Shown here: positions 1 to 12,804 of the stretch, in pieces
Position numbering within the stretch: the stretch's first letter is position 1
Layout of the letters: each line of letters begins with the position of its first letter
From: Syngnathus acus
Taxonomy: Eukaryota; Chordata; Actinopteri; Syngnathiformes; Syngnathidae
DNA length: 64,000 nucleotides
Direction of reading: 5' to 3'
NCBI RefSeq assembly: GCF_901709675.1
Contig: NC_051095.1
Span: 13,281,456-13,345,455, forward strand
Notes under the pieces: model-generated
Databases searched by the model: none
What the model was told of the DNA's origin: nothing
The model's input: the letters and a program-made list of their open reading frames with translations, nothing else
Position numbers and translations under genes: made by a program

Positions 1-2
1 CT

Positions 3-173
3 TCAGGATTGCCATTTATAGCACCACCTGATGCCCAGGCATGGATTTTACAGCCTAATAAGGATGGGAAGATGTTTGCTTTTGGATACCGGATCATGAA
101 ATTTTGGGACGTGTATTCAATCAGTCGATTTGCACTTGACCATTCCTGGCATTTTCCCGCCTTTGTCTTCTAA
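3..173 (+). CDS. Possible 3'-terminal coding end of an upstream gene (weak)
   Basis: Frame 3 is open from the left edge for 56 codons and ends at TAA (171-173). The translation is rich in Trp, Phe and Tyr and ends in residues HFPAFVF. The DNA after the stop becomes T-rich and 3'UTR-like, with a polyadenylation-type AATAAA at 769-774. I recognise no family. A 56-codon open frame at a window edge is expected by chance a few percent of the time, so this may not be coding. Sequence to the left of the window would decide it. Confidence 0.2.
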   Translation, partial: SGLPFIAPPDAQAWILQPNKDGKMFAFGYRIMKFWDVYSISRFALDHSWHFPAFVF

Positions 174-1189
174 GTTTACATGATTTAGATCTATGTTTTT
201 TGTTTTTGTTTTCTTAGGGCTTTTCTTCCAGGCTGATGTTGTCTTGGTGTTTCTTTTAATCGTATACTGTATGTCTGGTTTATTCCTTAGTGATGCTTAT
301 TGAAGTTAGCCCCAAGTGTAAATGCTTTTGAATCATATTTTTTTGTTTTTTGTTGATTTTGTTTTTTGTAATTTAAGTCAACTGCTATATATTTATTTAC
401 TTTGCTTTAAAATGTCTTAAATTCTTGTGTTTGTACATGTTGAATGTATAGCACCTTGTGTGTGAAATGAGCCTTATGCTCTCCTGACTTGCTGAAATAT
501 TAACATGCACAATGTTGTTTCCTTAACAAGATTCTGTGAATATATTCTCTCACTTTTAATCACTGTCGGCTTCCTCATTTCACCTCCATCTCACTATGAG
601 TAGATTGTTTTAGCAAAACCACAGCTTGCTTTCAACTTGTGAAAGTGTAATAGTCACATTGGGGTTATTTATGAGGCGAGATGCTGTTTACAAAGTTTTA
701 ATGGAGCGCAGTGAAATCAAATTAAATGATGGCATCTCACTGTTAGTAGACCATGCAGGCCAAAATACAATAAAATAAACAATAGTTTGATGACACTCAC
801 AATTTGCACTTGGTGTAGTCTGTTAATACCCAACGGAATTTTGCTGAAGAGTGGGCAGGAAGTGGGACAGCTTTTATGTAACGTGGATGTAATTAAGGAA
901 GCGAAGCATTGGAAGACTGCTGCACTTAAAATAGACAAACACATCAAAACTGGACTTCAAAAAAATTATTGATTCATATTTAAAATGATGGCATTGCTCT
1001 CTGAAGAAAGCTCAGGTATTTTCAGCTCCATATACAAATACTTTAGGGGTCAAAGAGTCAATATTTTTATTTTCCTTTTAAAAATTTGGGCTGTGGGCTA
1101 TAGTTATGCTTTGGAAAAATGGATTTATTCCCATAATGGCATAGGAATGTTGTTATGGTAACAGTTACCTATCACCAAAAGAAACAGGA
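174..1189. other. AT-rich non-coding stretch
   Basis: No gene recognised. The stretch has T-rich tracts and one AATAAA (769-774), and could be a 3'UTR if the frame at 3-173 is real. Short open frames on both strands here look like chance. Confidence 0.5.
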
Positions 1190-1632
1190 TGTCAGGGTCT
1201 GGGAGGGTTTTCTTTTGTCCACAGGGGGCAGCCGTGAGCAGTGGCGGAGGACCCAGAGGTGTGGCTGATCCCCACAGATGTGGCTGATCAGGCTCATCAG
1301 GGGAAGGCTTTTAAGTAGCGTACTGCCAGCGGCTCGTCGCCCGAGTGCCATGCCTATGTGATCTCCTCCACGGTTGTGCCGCTAGCTCCTAGATCTCACC
1401 ATTGTATTCTCTGACCAAGTATTGTTTGTTCCATGCTCTTAGATTTCTTCCACGCCAAGATCCACCCCGCTCTGGCTGAACTGCTCACGCTCCATCATCG
1501 CTGCTTCCGCTCCGTGCTCCTGGCTCAGCTCCACCCGCTCACCCTCCACCGTATCACCTCCAATAAAGACTCCTTCTGGACTTCCGAGTTGGTTTCTGCA
1601 TGTGGGACAAAACAATCGCTAAAACAATGACA
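1190..1632 (+). mobile_element. LTR of a retroelement, apparently solo
   Basis: This 443-bp block starts TGTCAGGG and ends AATGACA, so its ends are the inverted pair TGTCA/TGACA of the TG...CA type used by LTRs. The flanks are CAGGA (1185-1189) and CAGGG (1633-1637), a 5-bp target duplication with one mismatch. Inside are a TATA-like TTTAAGTAG near 1310 and an AATAAA near 1563 about 70 bp before the 3' end, as expected for U3-R-U5. It is much more GC-rich than its surroundings. No retroviral gene frames lie next to it, so it is probably a solo LTR. The 65-codon frame within it is not a gene. Confidence 0.7.
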
Positions 1633-1637
1633 CAGGG

Positions 1638-3184
1638 GAGGATACTCATTATTTGTGGTTTCCTAAAATGTACAAATCACGCTGGGCATTCTCACTTTGC
1701 TTCTTTGAGGTAAAGTTTTATTTTTAGATTTGAAATCTAACATAGTTCAGCAAAAATCCAGGACTCTACCTACGTAAAAACAGATTTTACAAAGCTACGT
1801 CACACGTCAAGCTTTTTGTTCACCAACTCACTTTTGATGGGTTCGGTGGCTCATTGTCTTAATGAAATCCAGTGCAAGTGGACTGTAATGGGGGGTTGTT
1901 GAAAGCCATTTTTACTGCAAGTAAAACCAAAAAGTTATTATAAATGTGACTATTTGATTTCAGTTGTCATCCAAAGGAAGTGAAGAGCGAAAATACAACT
2001 GCAGAATCAATCATGATTTGTAACCCTGGGGAAACCAGTTTGACTGCACGCATGTTGCGGCAGCCAAGCGCTGGCTTTGTCTCACCTTCTCCGCTTAATG
2101 GCATGTGATGGCAGCTCGTTCCATTCCCAGAGCCCACTCTGAGCTTGGCGTGGGGTTAAGAAAATTGAGCGGACAAGGAATTTTGTGTGACTTTGCCAGT
2201 AGGCTGAATTGCGACATTTATGACAAACTGACGGGAAGTATGCTGCATACTAGGTGCTCAAAATTTCAGTTTCTTTGCTTCATATGTTGGCACCACCTGG
2301 CCAGAGATCACCAATCCTGCTCCTCAGGGGTCTGTTGTCCTGCATGTTTTGTGTCTCCCTGGTGCAAAACATCAGATTCAAATGATTAGATAATCAGCAA
2401 GGTCGGCAGGAGCTGGATAAGGATCCTAATTATTTGAATCAGGTGTTTTTTGGCATGGAAACATATGAAACATGCACAACACTTCACGGCGCTGATGTGC
2501 TTCCATTGTGTTACTAATGTGCTGCATTCAAAGGGATTGACAGAAGCTGCTTTGAAACGACAGAAGTCGACCACTCCCACGGCAGTGCAGTCGTCCCTCT
2601 CACAGATCTGCCTGCCTAAACTCATCTGCAAAATTACCTATCGGGTCTAACCCGCCTCCTTTAGCTAAATACCCATCCCTAGTTTTTTTTACAACGATGT
2701 CATGCTATTTCTGAAACGGACTGACCACGAGTAAATTAAACTGTATAATAACGTTGAGATATGATTTAAGTACTCTGGCAACATTCGAAGAATGTAGCTG
2801 CCAGTTATAACCCTCATTTAACAGAAATGGTTGACAAATTACATCACTGTCAAAGAAGAGCATATTGCTAATGCAGTGTCTTTTGCACCACTTGGATGAA
2901 CTTTCATTGCCCTGTCCTGTGACAGTCACCCCACTGCTAATGGATGCCAAGACACAAATAATTTATCTCTCCTGCTGGTGACAGGTCATATAAAAGGCTT
3001 CCTCCAGAGAGATCTGGCCAAAAAGATGTGCTAAAATATCAACAGACTCAGTCTCAAATGCCTGCAGCAAATATTGTTCAATATAACTCGACTTCTTGTT
3101 TGTGTTGGAGGTTGTGACAGGACGAGGTATTTGTTCAAAATCAATAGAGTGCTCACTTTAAAAAGGAAGTGAATGTGTGTGTCA
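1638..3184. other. Intergenic, no recognised gene
   Basis: Short overlapping open frames on both strands (up to 94 codons near 2105-2389) show no family motif, no splice context and no codon bias I can see. Confidence 0.5.
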
Positions 3185-3310
3185 ACGATTGCCCTGGAAT
3201 GGGCTGGCAACCAGTCCAGGGTGAACCCCGCCTCTTGCCAAAAACCAGCTGGGACAGGCTAAAGCAAACCCGGGACTAAATAAGGACAAGTGGTATAGGA
3301 AATAGATGAA
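3185..3310 (+). repeat. Fragment of a common teleost dispersed repeat
   Basis: The segment with GGCTGGCAACCAGTCCAGGG, then CCCCGCCTCTTGCC, then AGCTGGGACAGGCT matches, from memory, a very abundant fish repeat that usually ends in a GGAT-type microsatellite. Related pieces lie at 4094, 24357, 29627, 29975, 42392, 45301, 51205 and 56915. Confidence 0.65.
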
Positions 3311-4093
3311 CATTTGTTTCATTTATTAGGATGAAAACACAATATTTATTCATCCACTTTTGAACCTTTAGTTGTTGGTTTTGGAGTTGCACAAAGCCCC
3401 CATTGTAATCTATCATGGCCCACTTTGTTGTTTTTAAATGTTCCCTTTACTCAAAACAGCACTCACATAAGCAGTTTAGACAACATAGAATGAATGCTAA
3501 ATAACAGTAATCAAAATAAGAGATAACTAATACGCCCTACTGACTTGTCAAGTCTAAGAAAGTGATGAATCTATTTTCTGCACTTAAATCGACTCCCAGT
3601 ACAAACGACAGCGACTCGATGGAAGGAGGATTAGATGAGCTTTTTATTTTTTTTTAGGGCTTCGGCTGTGGAAGTCATTTCGACTGATCGAGCTAATTGA
3701 TTTTCACAGGCTACGAAACAATTGCTTCCTGAGCTTGGCGTGCGTGTTGGCTCAGTCACGTTTGAGCACTTCATCTGCAAAAGTGGGACCATCAAGTGTG
3801 TTCTGAATAGATTGGAGAGTCAGTCGTTCATTGAGCATAATACGCGGGATTTAGATGAGCAGAAATGCGCCAGCAGCAATGAAGTTATTGCCGTCTTTTT
3901 GCTGCTGAAGTGACAGACAATAAGAGGAAAAAGAAAAGGCAAACACCTTATCTGTGCTTGTAAAAGTTTCAGCATTGAGTGCAGTAACTTGGTAAAATTA
4001 TTCATTTTAATGGTCCCCTTGAGGAGAACCTCAGGGTTCTGTTCATTGCCCACTATTTTTTCTGTAGATGAATTATTCTGCACATACTCAATC

Positions 4094-4363
4094 TCCATCC
4101 ATGCATCCTTTTTCTGAATCGCTTCATCCACAGGAGGGTCGCGGGCGTGCTGGAGCCTATCCCAGCAGTCTTTGGGTGGTAGGGTTGCACCCTAAACCAT
4201 TTGGAGAGGTCAATCTGCCTACCATGCATATTTTTGGAATGTCGGACAAAACTGGAGCACCCAGCACAGATAACAGATACACAGGAAGGCCGTAGCCGGA
4301 TTTTAACCCTGCACCTTTGAACTGTGAGGCGGGCGCACTAACCAGTGTTCCACCGTGTCACCC
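4094..4363 (+). repeat. Copy of a common teleost dispersed repeat
   Basis: It starts at CCATCCATGCATCC, contains GTCGCGGGCGTGCTGGAGCC and ACACAGGAAGGCCGTAGCC, and ends near AACTGTGAGGCGGGCGCACTAACCAGTG. These are hallmark segments of a repeat dispersed through fish genomes. The middle is diverged. Open frames across it are not genes. Confidence 0.75.
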
Positions 4364-4388
4364 TGAAATCCAATGTGATTCTTGTTGT

Positions 4389-4437
4389 GTGTGTATGTAT
4401 GTATGTATGTGGAGATATATATATATATATATATATA
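4389..4437. repeat. (GTAT)n then (TA)n microsatellite
   Basis: A run of GTAT units is followed by about 12 TA dinucleotides, directly after the dispersed repeat. Confidence 0.9.
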
Positions 4438-4439
4438 AT

Positions 4440-7404
4440 AATTTCTATAATAAAAATGGCAGTGTACTTTATAAAAACATACTGTAAACATTTTTGGCCC
4501 AGTTTTTGCTTTAATTCCATGAACATTTTGCGCCTTCTGGTGTGTGTACCAATAATGCAGACAGATGGATGTACATATATGTATAGATGCATACATCTGT
4601 GGGTTTTGATACATTAGTCACAAATGTTGGCACTTGTCTCTGTTTGAAGTCATAGTGCAGTTTTACAGAGAGTTGTGTGCTTTAAAGCTTCAGTGTATAC
4701 TAAATGTTTGTTTATCCTTTCAGAAACATGTCCTCACTGAAGGAAGATTTTTTCATAATTCCCATAGCAAGATTGTGTTATATGACCTGGACAATAATTA
4801 TGACCCACATGGGCAGCACATTTGTTCCACATGACCATAACAGTTGCGAATCATCTGCGGCACAGACGGTGTGCCAACATCCAGACTGTGTTCCGTCAGT
4901 CACGCCGTGGAAACACAAGAGCTCTGCTATCACTTTTTTTTTTGTGGTTTAAATTGCTTTTCAATGACTATGTCAGGAAGTTTATATAATTAATCACTGC
5001 CTCCAAGGAAACATGGATATTTGAAATCTATAATAATGAACGGCAGCGAAATTCTTGGATATGCCATTGATTGCAATATAGCTTTTATTTTACGAACAAG
5101 CTAGTAGATCGATGAGGTTATCATCCCTCTTTCTGCTATCCCCTTCGACAACATCAAATCTTTGCCATGCAGCCTTCCTAGCCTTTGAAATGCAACTGCA
5201 TCACCATCAGGTTTCTATAGGCAAGATTATCGATTGGGGACTGCTGCAGGTCTAATGAAAGTAATTGCAGGATGAACCTGGAACAGAGGTCAGGCAAGAA
5301 ACACTCACATTGTGTCCTTAATGAGCCTTCGCCTTCGATAGCGAAGACGCCCATCAACACTGATGAAGGATGCCGAGAATCAATCAAGTATTTTGATTGA
5401 AAACAAATAAAGACAAGTGTTTATCTATTTAAAACACACTTCCAACTTTGTCTGGTGTTTTTTTTAAAGGAACTACAAGTAGTATAGGAGTGTTTGGCTC
5501 TTCTTTGCTCAGGAATTAATGTGACTTTTTTCTAGATGTTTCATTCTTGGAGAGAAAAAGGATGCAATTGGATATCCTTCTCGGAGTCTTTGCTATGAAA
5601 GGCAAAGTATTTTCCACACAGCTTGACATTTCCACCATAACTTGCAAACGAGCTTTGTACTCTGGCTTGTGTGTCTTTCATCTTCGGCGCAAAAGGCAGG
5701 TGGCACATGAAAGTGCCACCTCTGTATTGTCTGGAGATACAAGGCCTTTGTGTGGTTAAAATGCTGAGACGGGCTTATTGGAGTGGGCCTTGACATGATG
5801 GACCCCTTGCCCTTGTTTCTGCTGATAATGTGGCGAGCAAAAGGAGCAGATGAAATGTATTGTTTATATTTCCAATTTGTTGACATAAGATGATTATTTC
5901 GTCCATTGCAAAAAATGTGCAGGAAAATGTCTAAGATCTGATGCTGGTCAACCTCGATTGTTCCCGTCGGAAACGACGTGTTTACAGAACCCCCCCTCCC
6001 CATTAAACGTGGTGAATGACCGATATTAGAGCCACTTCCGGAGTTTAAATCAATTCCAAATAGTCCTATTTCTCTTTTCTTTTTTTGCTGTCATTGTTTC
6101 CAAGGTGAACACGGTGCACAAACTGAAGATACATGGAAAACACTTGACTTGATTATGCCGCAACGGTGTTTCAAACTTTTGCTCCAAAACGGCAGAATAT
6201 CAATTTAGCATCAACAACGCGAGTGCACGCGCTCAGATGGCACGGAGCCAAACAGATGGAGGCCGCGAGTGGGGTGTTCAGACGGACGACTGCTGTAAAC
6301 AAACCTGCGATTTGGGATTTGATGGTTGAACGGATTGTTGGCTTGAGTCAGTCATGAGAAAAGTGAACGGGAGCATGAACTATGCACGCAATAGACCGGA
6401 AGCACACGCGTAGATGAGAACCGGACTCCAAAAGTCCGAAGGAACCTCCACAATAAAAAAGCCTTTGGGACGAGATGAGCTTGAAATGAAGCACATCTGC
6501 CGCGAGCATATGCTAATTAGAATGTTGCACATCTCTGTGTCCATCCCATTCGATACACTTTCTTCTAAACTGAAAAAGTAGCTAGTAATCGTTTGAAGTT
6601 GCACGTGGTACGTAAAACAAAACAATATGAGCGTTGACCCCAGCTTCCGCAAGCAGCCTTAAAATCAATAATGTGTTTGACATCAAGAAGAAAACAGTTA
6701 ATCGGTTGAGAGCACAAGAAAGAAAATACATCTTTTATATGATTTGACCTTTAAATGTCTCTACCGTAGAAACCTTGTCGCAAATGTTTCATAATCAATA
6801 GGTTTCTTGATCTGACATACCCAACTAATCTCAAACAATTTCAATCCGGTATTTTGGCCATTTCTTGTCATCTTTTGTTGGATATATTTCAAACTCAATA
6901 AAGCTCATGAAGAAATAATCACTGTAGTTTCGAAAACTAACTGGTAGACCACTGCAACAAGAATTCCTGATCTGACCAAGTAATTTTTATTTTTTTTTTA
7001 AACTTGTTCCCATTCACAACACAAACAAAACATTGTTAACTTGCAGGAAAACCACTGAAAGCAGCAGATAGCAGTCTCAGCATCTCATTACTTTCCTCCA
7101 AGAGCGTCTCATGTTTGACCTTTGAACTGAGTTTAAGTTTAGCCACGGGACGCACATAGAGTGCGGCACAATCTATTAATCTATTATGGTGCTACCTCAT
7201 CATTTCTTTAAACGTTCCAGATAGATGACCTCGCCCTCCACGCCGCTTGGGTAGTGGATTTATGAGCAGGTCGGTGCAAACACACATGAGCACGTGCACT
7301 CGGTTAGAAACACGCACGCGCCATATTATTATTTTAAATGGAGCATGAGAGATTGGATGTGATCCGAACTGAACTGAAATGCCATTAATCCGTTGCAGCC
7401 TCTG
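4440..7404. other. Intergenic, no recognised gene
   Basis: The longest open frame (5593-6003, minus, 136 codons) has no motif I recognise and no supporting splice sites. I see no RNA gene or clear mobile element. Confidence 0.5.
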
Positions 7405-7715
7405 AAGAAATGCACCCAAAAAACAGAATACAATGATTTGCAAATCCTTTTATATTTATTGAGATGTTTTCTCATTTCAAATTTCATTCCTGCACCATGT
7501 TTCATTAAGGTTGTGACTGGAAAAGTTGAGGATTGCTCCCAAATGTTCTGGTTGGAAAATTCCACAGGTTCACATTTTAATGGAAAGATGTGAGTGTCAT
7601 GATTGGAGCATCATTAATAGGCTCATGTTCACAAGGGTGAGGGTTGAGCTTCATCATAGTGTGAATATCTGCGTGAGCAGATAGCCCAACAATTTTACAA
7701 TGTTTGTCAATGTAC
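7405..7715 (+). mobile_element. Remnant of an ISL2EU-like DNA transposon
   Basis: ACAGAATACAATGATTTGCA at about 7424 is the terminal motif of a DNA-transposon family very common in fish, which I recall as ISL2EU/IS4EU. Further on, CATGATTGG, TTCACAAGGGTGAGGGT and CTGCGTGAGCA follow the order of that family's other end, so the middle appears deleted. The family name is from memory. The match to the end motif is clear. Confidence 0.5.
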
Positions 7716-7737
7716 AATTGGAACAAATGTATACAGA

Positions 7738-7999
<262 letters not shown>

Positions 8000-10494
8000 T
8001 TTGTGTGGGCTAGAAAGACACTCACTGAGTAGATGTCTCACGAGATTTGCTGATATAATGCAAATGTTCTGGTTCTTCTGTCCTGGATGACAATAATCAG
8101 TGACAGCATTTATTTTGAAGAAAAAAAAAAAAGAGCAATTTAATGTATTAAAGTTGTGTCAATGTATGTTAATCCAGTTGCTCTTATACTCTTATACCTC
8201 AACCTCATTTGACCCGTTGTGTGTGTCTGTGTAATCATATGCATTTGAATAATGGAATGAATGTGCACATCAGTTCACTCTTCACAGAGGGATTATGTCA
8301 AAGTCATTCCATAAATATGCATCCTCTCTGTTTGTTTATTCACCATTAAAATGGCTTCAACATACTTTGCTCACAGTACATCCTATGTTCAGTGTCTGAG
8401 TCATGTCTCTGTCAATGCTAATAATAATAGCAATCATACTAATATTAATACCATTATTAGTAGTAGTAGTACTGGTATTTATTCTCATGTGAACAGTTTT
8501 GGAAGACTGCCTTTAAATAAAAAAATAAAAAAACAACCCAGTTTTCTACCACAAAGTCGGTGTTATGATAAGACAAGGTCCAATGAAGCAGCTGCAGCAT
8601 GGCAACACTTCCGACAACAGATAAACTTCCCTCTGTGCTCTCGCCGTGTGCTGACAGTCCTCAAAGCAGATGTTTCTTTTTAAGAAATGACAGCTGATTG
8701 AAAGCATCTTGTAATGTAATGGACGGACTGTCATCGTTTGAGTGCACAAGGGGGGGGCAACACGGTCGACTGACACATCCAATTAATCACATGCCGGCTT
8801 GTCTGACGGCAGCCCAAGATGGCCGCTTTGTACGTGCGTGCTCATTACAGCACGCCTCTTGATGTGTGCAATGCACAAAATGTTTGCTCTTTTGTTTCAG
8901 CTTTGCACACGTTTAGTCATTCATCATTTTAATGGATTCACTCCACTTTGGTGTACAGTGGCTTTTTTCTTTTCCGGGAAAAATTGCCTTCAAAGTCCAA
9001 TAATTCTTGAGAGCTCAGCTCTGTGAGCAACAAAGGGAAAAGCATAAGGAGTGTCTTTTGCTTTTTTCCTTGCTTGTATTGGGCAAGTAGTTTTACTTTG
9101 AGTATTATTCCATAGTGGTTAACTTCTCTATATACAGTTAATACTGCTAACATTTTAATTAAAATGCGAGAGATTTTAAGATGTTTGACCCTGTGGTTTA
9201 AATAAATGTTATTGTAACAAAAATAAGAAAGTATAACTAAAAATATCTATTTACTGAAGGATGACACGTCTGGACTTCAGCCCACAGTTTTTGAACACCG
9301 GAAACAGGTGTTAATTGTATATCGCTGCTGTTTTTTCTTTTTTTTCATGTTCAAAATAATCCTGCAAATCACATTAAATCAAACTAGTTTCTTGCAACAA
9401 TAAACGTGGCCTCACAGGACAGCATTTTATTCCTCCAGCCCCAAAATGGTTTTCTATTGGCATCATGACATCACATGATGTATATCTTTGCGTTTGTATG
9501 AGGAATGTGTGCCTCTTGCAGAAGATATAAGAGGTCAAAGGGCGCCATTCAGGGGCACCATTCAAGCTAGGATTACCACTGTACAGCAAGATCTTCATGC
9601 CACATTTTTTTACGTCGGTTTGTGATGCATTATTACTATCATCATCATCATCAGCAGCAGCATTTCTCAAAATCTGCAGAAAAATCATGTTTTTCCTCTT
9701 TTAACTTTTTGTCTTTATTTTATAAACCAGTGAAAAACAACTGTGCTAAAACCAAGATAGTTACCTTTTGTAAATCACCATGTACGCACAGTATATGCAA
9801 TGGATTTGCTTTTACTACTTAACTTTCTATTGCTTTTAATCTCACGGGACCCTTGATCCTAACAAACAAATTGAATCTCAAATTCAAAATCCTCTTTTTG
9901 AGAAAATAGAGGGATTATACAAATACTTTAGGAATGTTATTATTGCAAACATATTTACTGTTGCTGGGCAAATGAACAATTTTATAATTTTATTTTTTAA
10001 CCACGTGTCGTGAGGTTACAAAAAGTCTTGTGCGTATGAATTAATCCCAGACAAAAATTAAAAATGCTCCCCAAGAAGAGTTTTTGATCAGAGAGATTTT
10101 GTTTTATTTTTGTGTTTGTGTCGGATTGTGAAGTTGTTCCCCAGCCTTCTAGGTTCAGCCTAACTGTGCTAAAGTCACCTGCTGGCAGCTTCACTCTGCC
10201 ATCCATCCTCTCCAGATGCTGGCACAGAGCTGCAGCGTGCAAGTGAGACACAAGTGTGACACACTCACAGCTGTCACTCAACAAGGCACTTTGTGTCTTC
10301 CGCAAGCATATTTCAGTCTCTATTTTAAGGAGTCATATTATGCCTTTTCATTAATTCAAAAATTCTTTCTTAATAACATGCTTGTTGTTAGGGTGACACT
10401 TTCCGGGATGAAGAATTAGAGTGCACTATTTTTTTGCCTGTTTTCTTCTGTGGGTTTTTAAGCTTGTATTGTTTTATCTTTTTATTCTATTTAT
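8000..10494. other. Intergenic, no recognised gene
   Basis: Poly-A and trinucleotide runs occur (for example TAG/TAA units near 8425-8475). Open frames up to about 110 codons carry no recognisable domain. Confidence 0.5.
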
Positions 10495-10592
10495 TCTATT
10501 CATTTTTATTCATGCACTGATCGGTTGGCACTTTTTAAATTTCGTTGTACATGTGTGACAATGACAAGAAAGATCTATTCTATTCTATTCTG
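10495..10592 (-). repeat. AGAAT-associated dispersed repeat, copy A
   Basis: Read on the minus strand: (AGAAT)n, then AGATCTTTCTTGTCATTG, ACATGTACAACGAAATTT and AGTGCCAACCGATCAGTGCA. This is the same sequence as 33353-33445 in the opposite orientation, so it is a dispersed repeat. TTGTCATT...ACAACGAAATT tails of this kind are common in fish non-LTR elements, but I cannot name the family. Confidence 0.75.
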
Positions 10593-10857
10593 TCTCATGC
10601 AAACGAGCTATTGATTAACCCACACTTTTGAGACGTGTTACATTGGATGTGAGGGAAAGCATCCGAATGTAAAATGAGTGCAGTTATTTTTATTATTTTT
10701 TATCAGTGTAGACCGTGCCGTTCAAGCTGCTGTGTATCTTTTTCTACTGTTGATAATCATTTTTCTTGAAAAACGAGGAAAATGATGGCAGAAAAAGAGA
10801 AAGCAAAAAAATAAAACATGTGATTTGGAAAGATATCCAGGACAAACATATTGCCTC

Positions 10858-10858
10858 A

Positions 10859-10889
<31 letters not shown>

Positions 10890-10891
10890 AT
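10858..10891. repeat. (AAAT)n microsatellite
   Basis: About eight AAAT units in a row. Confidence 0.95.
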
Positions 10892-11689
10892 TTGTTGTTA
10901 GCTTCAAACCCATTGTTTTGGGGTTAGGATAGAGAATCTTTGATCCATGTATTAATTTGATGTATTCTCAAAACTGAAATACGTTTAGAACCCACATTTT
11001 GCATGTATGCACATACATTGTCCATTTTTAGAATAATATAAGATTATAATAAGATCTTGTCATCACATGTTCAGTAAGTGTGTGGTCCTACAGTATGTGG
11101 TCCCCCCGGAGCACTGATGAGAATTTGTGCCCCCCCCCTCCAGCATTTAACTTCTCTATTCCTGTACTATGAGGTAAAGTAAACACTGGAGTAATTGTAA
11201 GGATGCTGTCAGTTGTTTTGGGGCCTCTCCATTGGAAAACAGTGACGTTTTCTATGCTCCGGGAGGTAAAAACAAGAGTCCACTGATGTTTGAACTTGAT
11301 AGAAAAGAGATTACACTTTTTTCCCCTCCCTCAGAGGTCTGTGGCTGATTCACTAAAACCTTTTTACCTCCGTGTTTACGGCACTGATAATTAAATTGAC
11401 TAAGTGCGTGTGTGAATACCTTTTGCATGTTTCGTAAATAAAACGCTCGCAACTTCCTCCTTGCATGTTCCCCAAATCCCTGTTTGACATTAAATTCACC
11501 GCTAATTCTCTTCCAGGGGGCTCAAACTAATTTCTCATGCTGCTAATCCCACATGAGCATCATGGATGTACACTAATCCCAAATGAAAAAAAAAATAGTT
11601 ATGACATCACATGGGAATATGATGGGGGATCTTCATCATTTGGAACAGGGCAGTGAACATACAGTCCGTGCAACACATAGGGTGGGCCA

Positions 11690-12105
11690 CGTGTCACATA
11701 ATAACTACTGTAGTAGTTCTTTCTTCGGTCTATGGTATTTCTCCAGCTTTTCATGTTCAGGTTTCCAGATGTTGCTATCACTTCTGATCGCTTCATCCAA
11801 CACAGAGCACTGTCTTCTGATGTCTATCCAGCACTACTATAAACTAGTCAGGCCACCACCACAACAGGCTGTCGTTGGCAATCACTAATGTTTTTTTCTC
11901 AAACTCCTTCATTGGTATCGGCCCTCTTTAGTCTGGGATCTCCAGTCTATATTTGATGCTCCGATACAGAGCATAGTTTTGCCGCTGCGCATGTACTTTT
12001 CTCGTATTTTGCATCTTGTAGTGATGTGCTACACTGTTACTGGAATTTCTTGGCACAGCCTGCATTTGGGGTCCTGTCTGATGTGGTAAACTCTGGCCTC
12101 AAAAA
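11690..12105 (-). pseudogene. Decayed LINE: C-terminal part of the reverse-transcriptase ORF
   Basis: Minus-strand translation of about 12031-12100 gives RVYHIRQDPKCRLCQE, with the Cys-x-x-Cys of a zinc knuckle. About 11719-11803 gives SDSNIWKPEHEKLEKYHRPK. Both closely resemble, in the right order, the C-terminal region of a fish LINE polyprotein I know (…CxLC… then …SDSNIRKKEHEKLEKYQGLKEE…). Between and around them the frame is broken by stops and shifts, so this is a dead, 5'-truncated or eroded copy. No intact RT domain is present. The 101-codon plus-strand frame over it is a shadow. Confidence 0.7.
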
Positions 12106-12804
12106 CGCACAAATTAAAGTGTTTGACATAGAGAAGACATATCAGTAGCTGGAAAAGGCTGGACAGAAAAACTACAGTTATTTACAAGAGAAAGGCAGAT
12201 AGATAAATAATACAAAATGTGTCTATATGCGGCTTAGAAATTGGATGGTTGGATAAATAAAAGTATAAATATATCTTTCTTTAAAATGCTGTCTTTTTTA
12301 ATTCTATGTATCAAAAGAACATGTGGTATCTGTACTTGGTATCAGTATCAGTGACTACTCAAGGGTTGAGTATTTGTACTGTATCGGTCTGAAAAACAGC
12401 ACTATCAAACATTGTCATTAGTACTACTTTGACTTTATTTGCATCTGCTGATGAAATAGATAAAAAGACATCCAGCAGTTCCTGCTTCCTGACATGAGGA
12501 TATTCCACATCCATTAAAGTGCTTATAGATAAACATCTTGAAGTGAAATCTGGAGGTTGCGGTGGCTTGCTGAGGTTGCTGCTGCGTTTGAGCTTCAACA
12601 AATATGTTTAGCAGTGTGAGGCAAGACGCTGAACTGACAAGATTATCAGTGATAAACTCTAACACCATGCAACCTTATCTCTAATCTGTCAATTTTTTTT
12701 CTGTGAAACAGCCCCCTGACATGGCTGTTGATGGAGTCACTGAAAACTGACTCGTTTTTTGCCATCTGTGACGGTGTGAATGAGAGGCTAATGTTTCACA
12801 ATAT

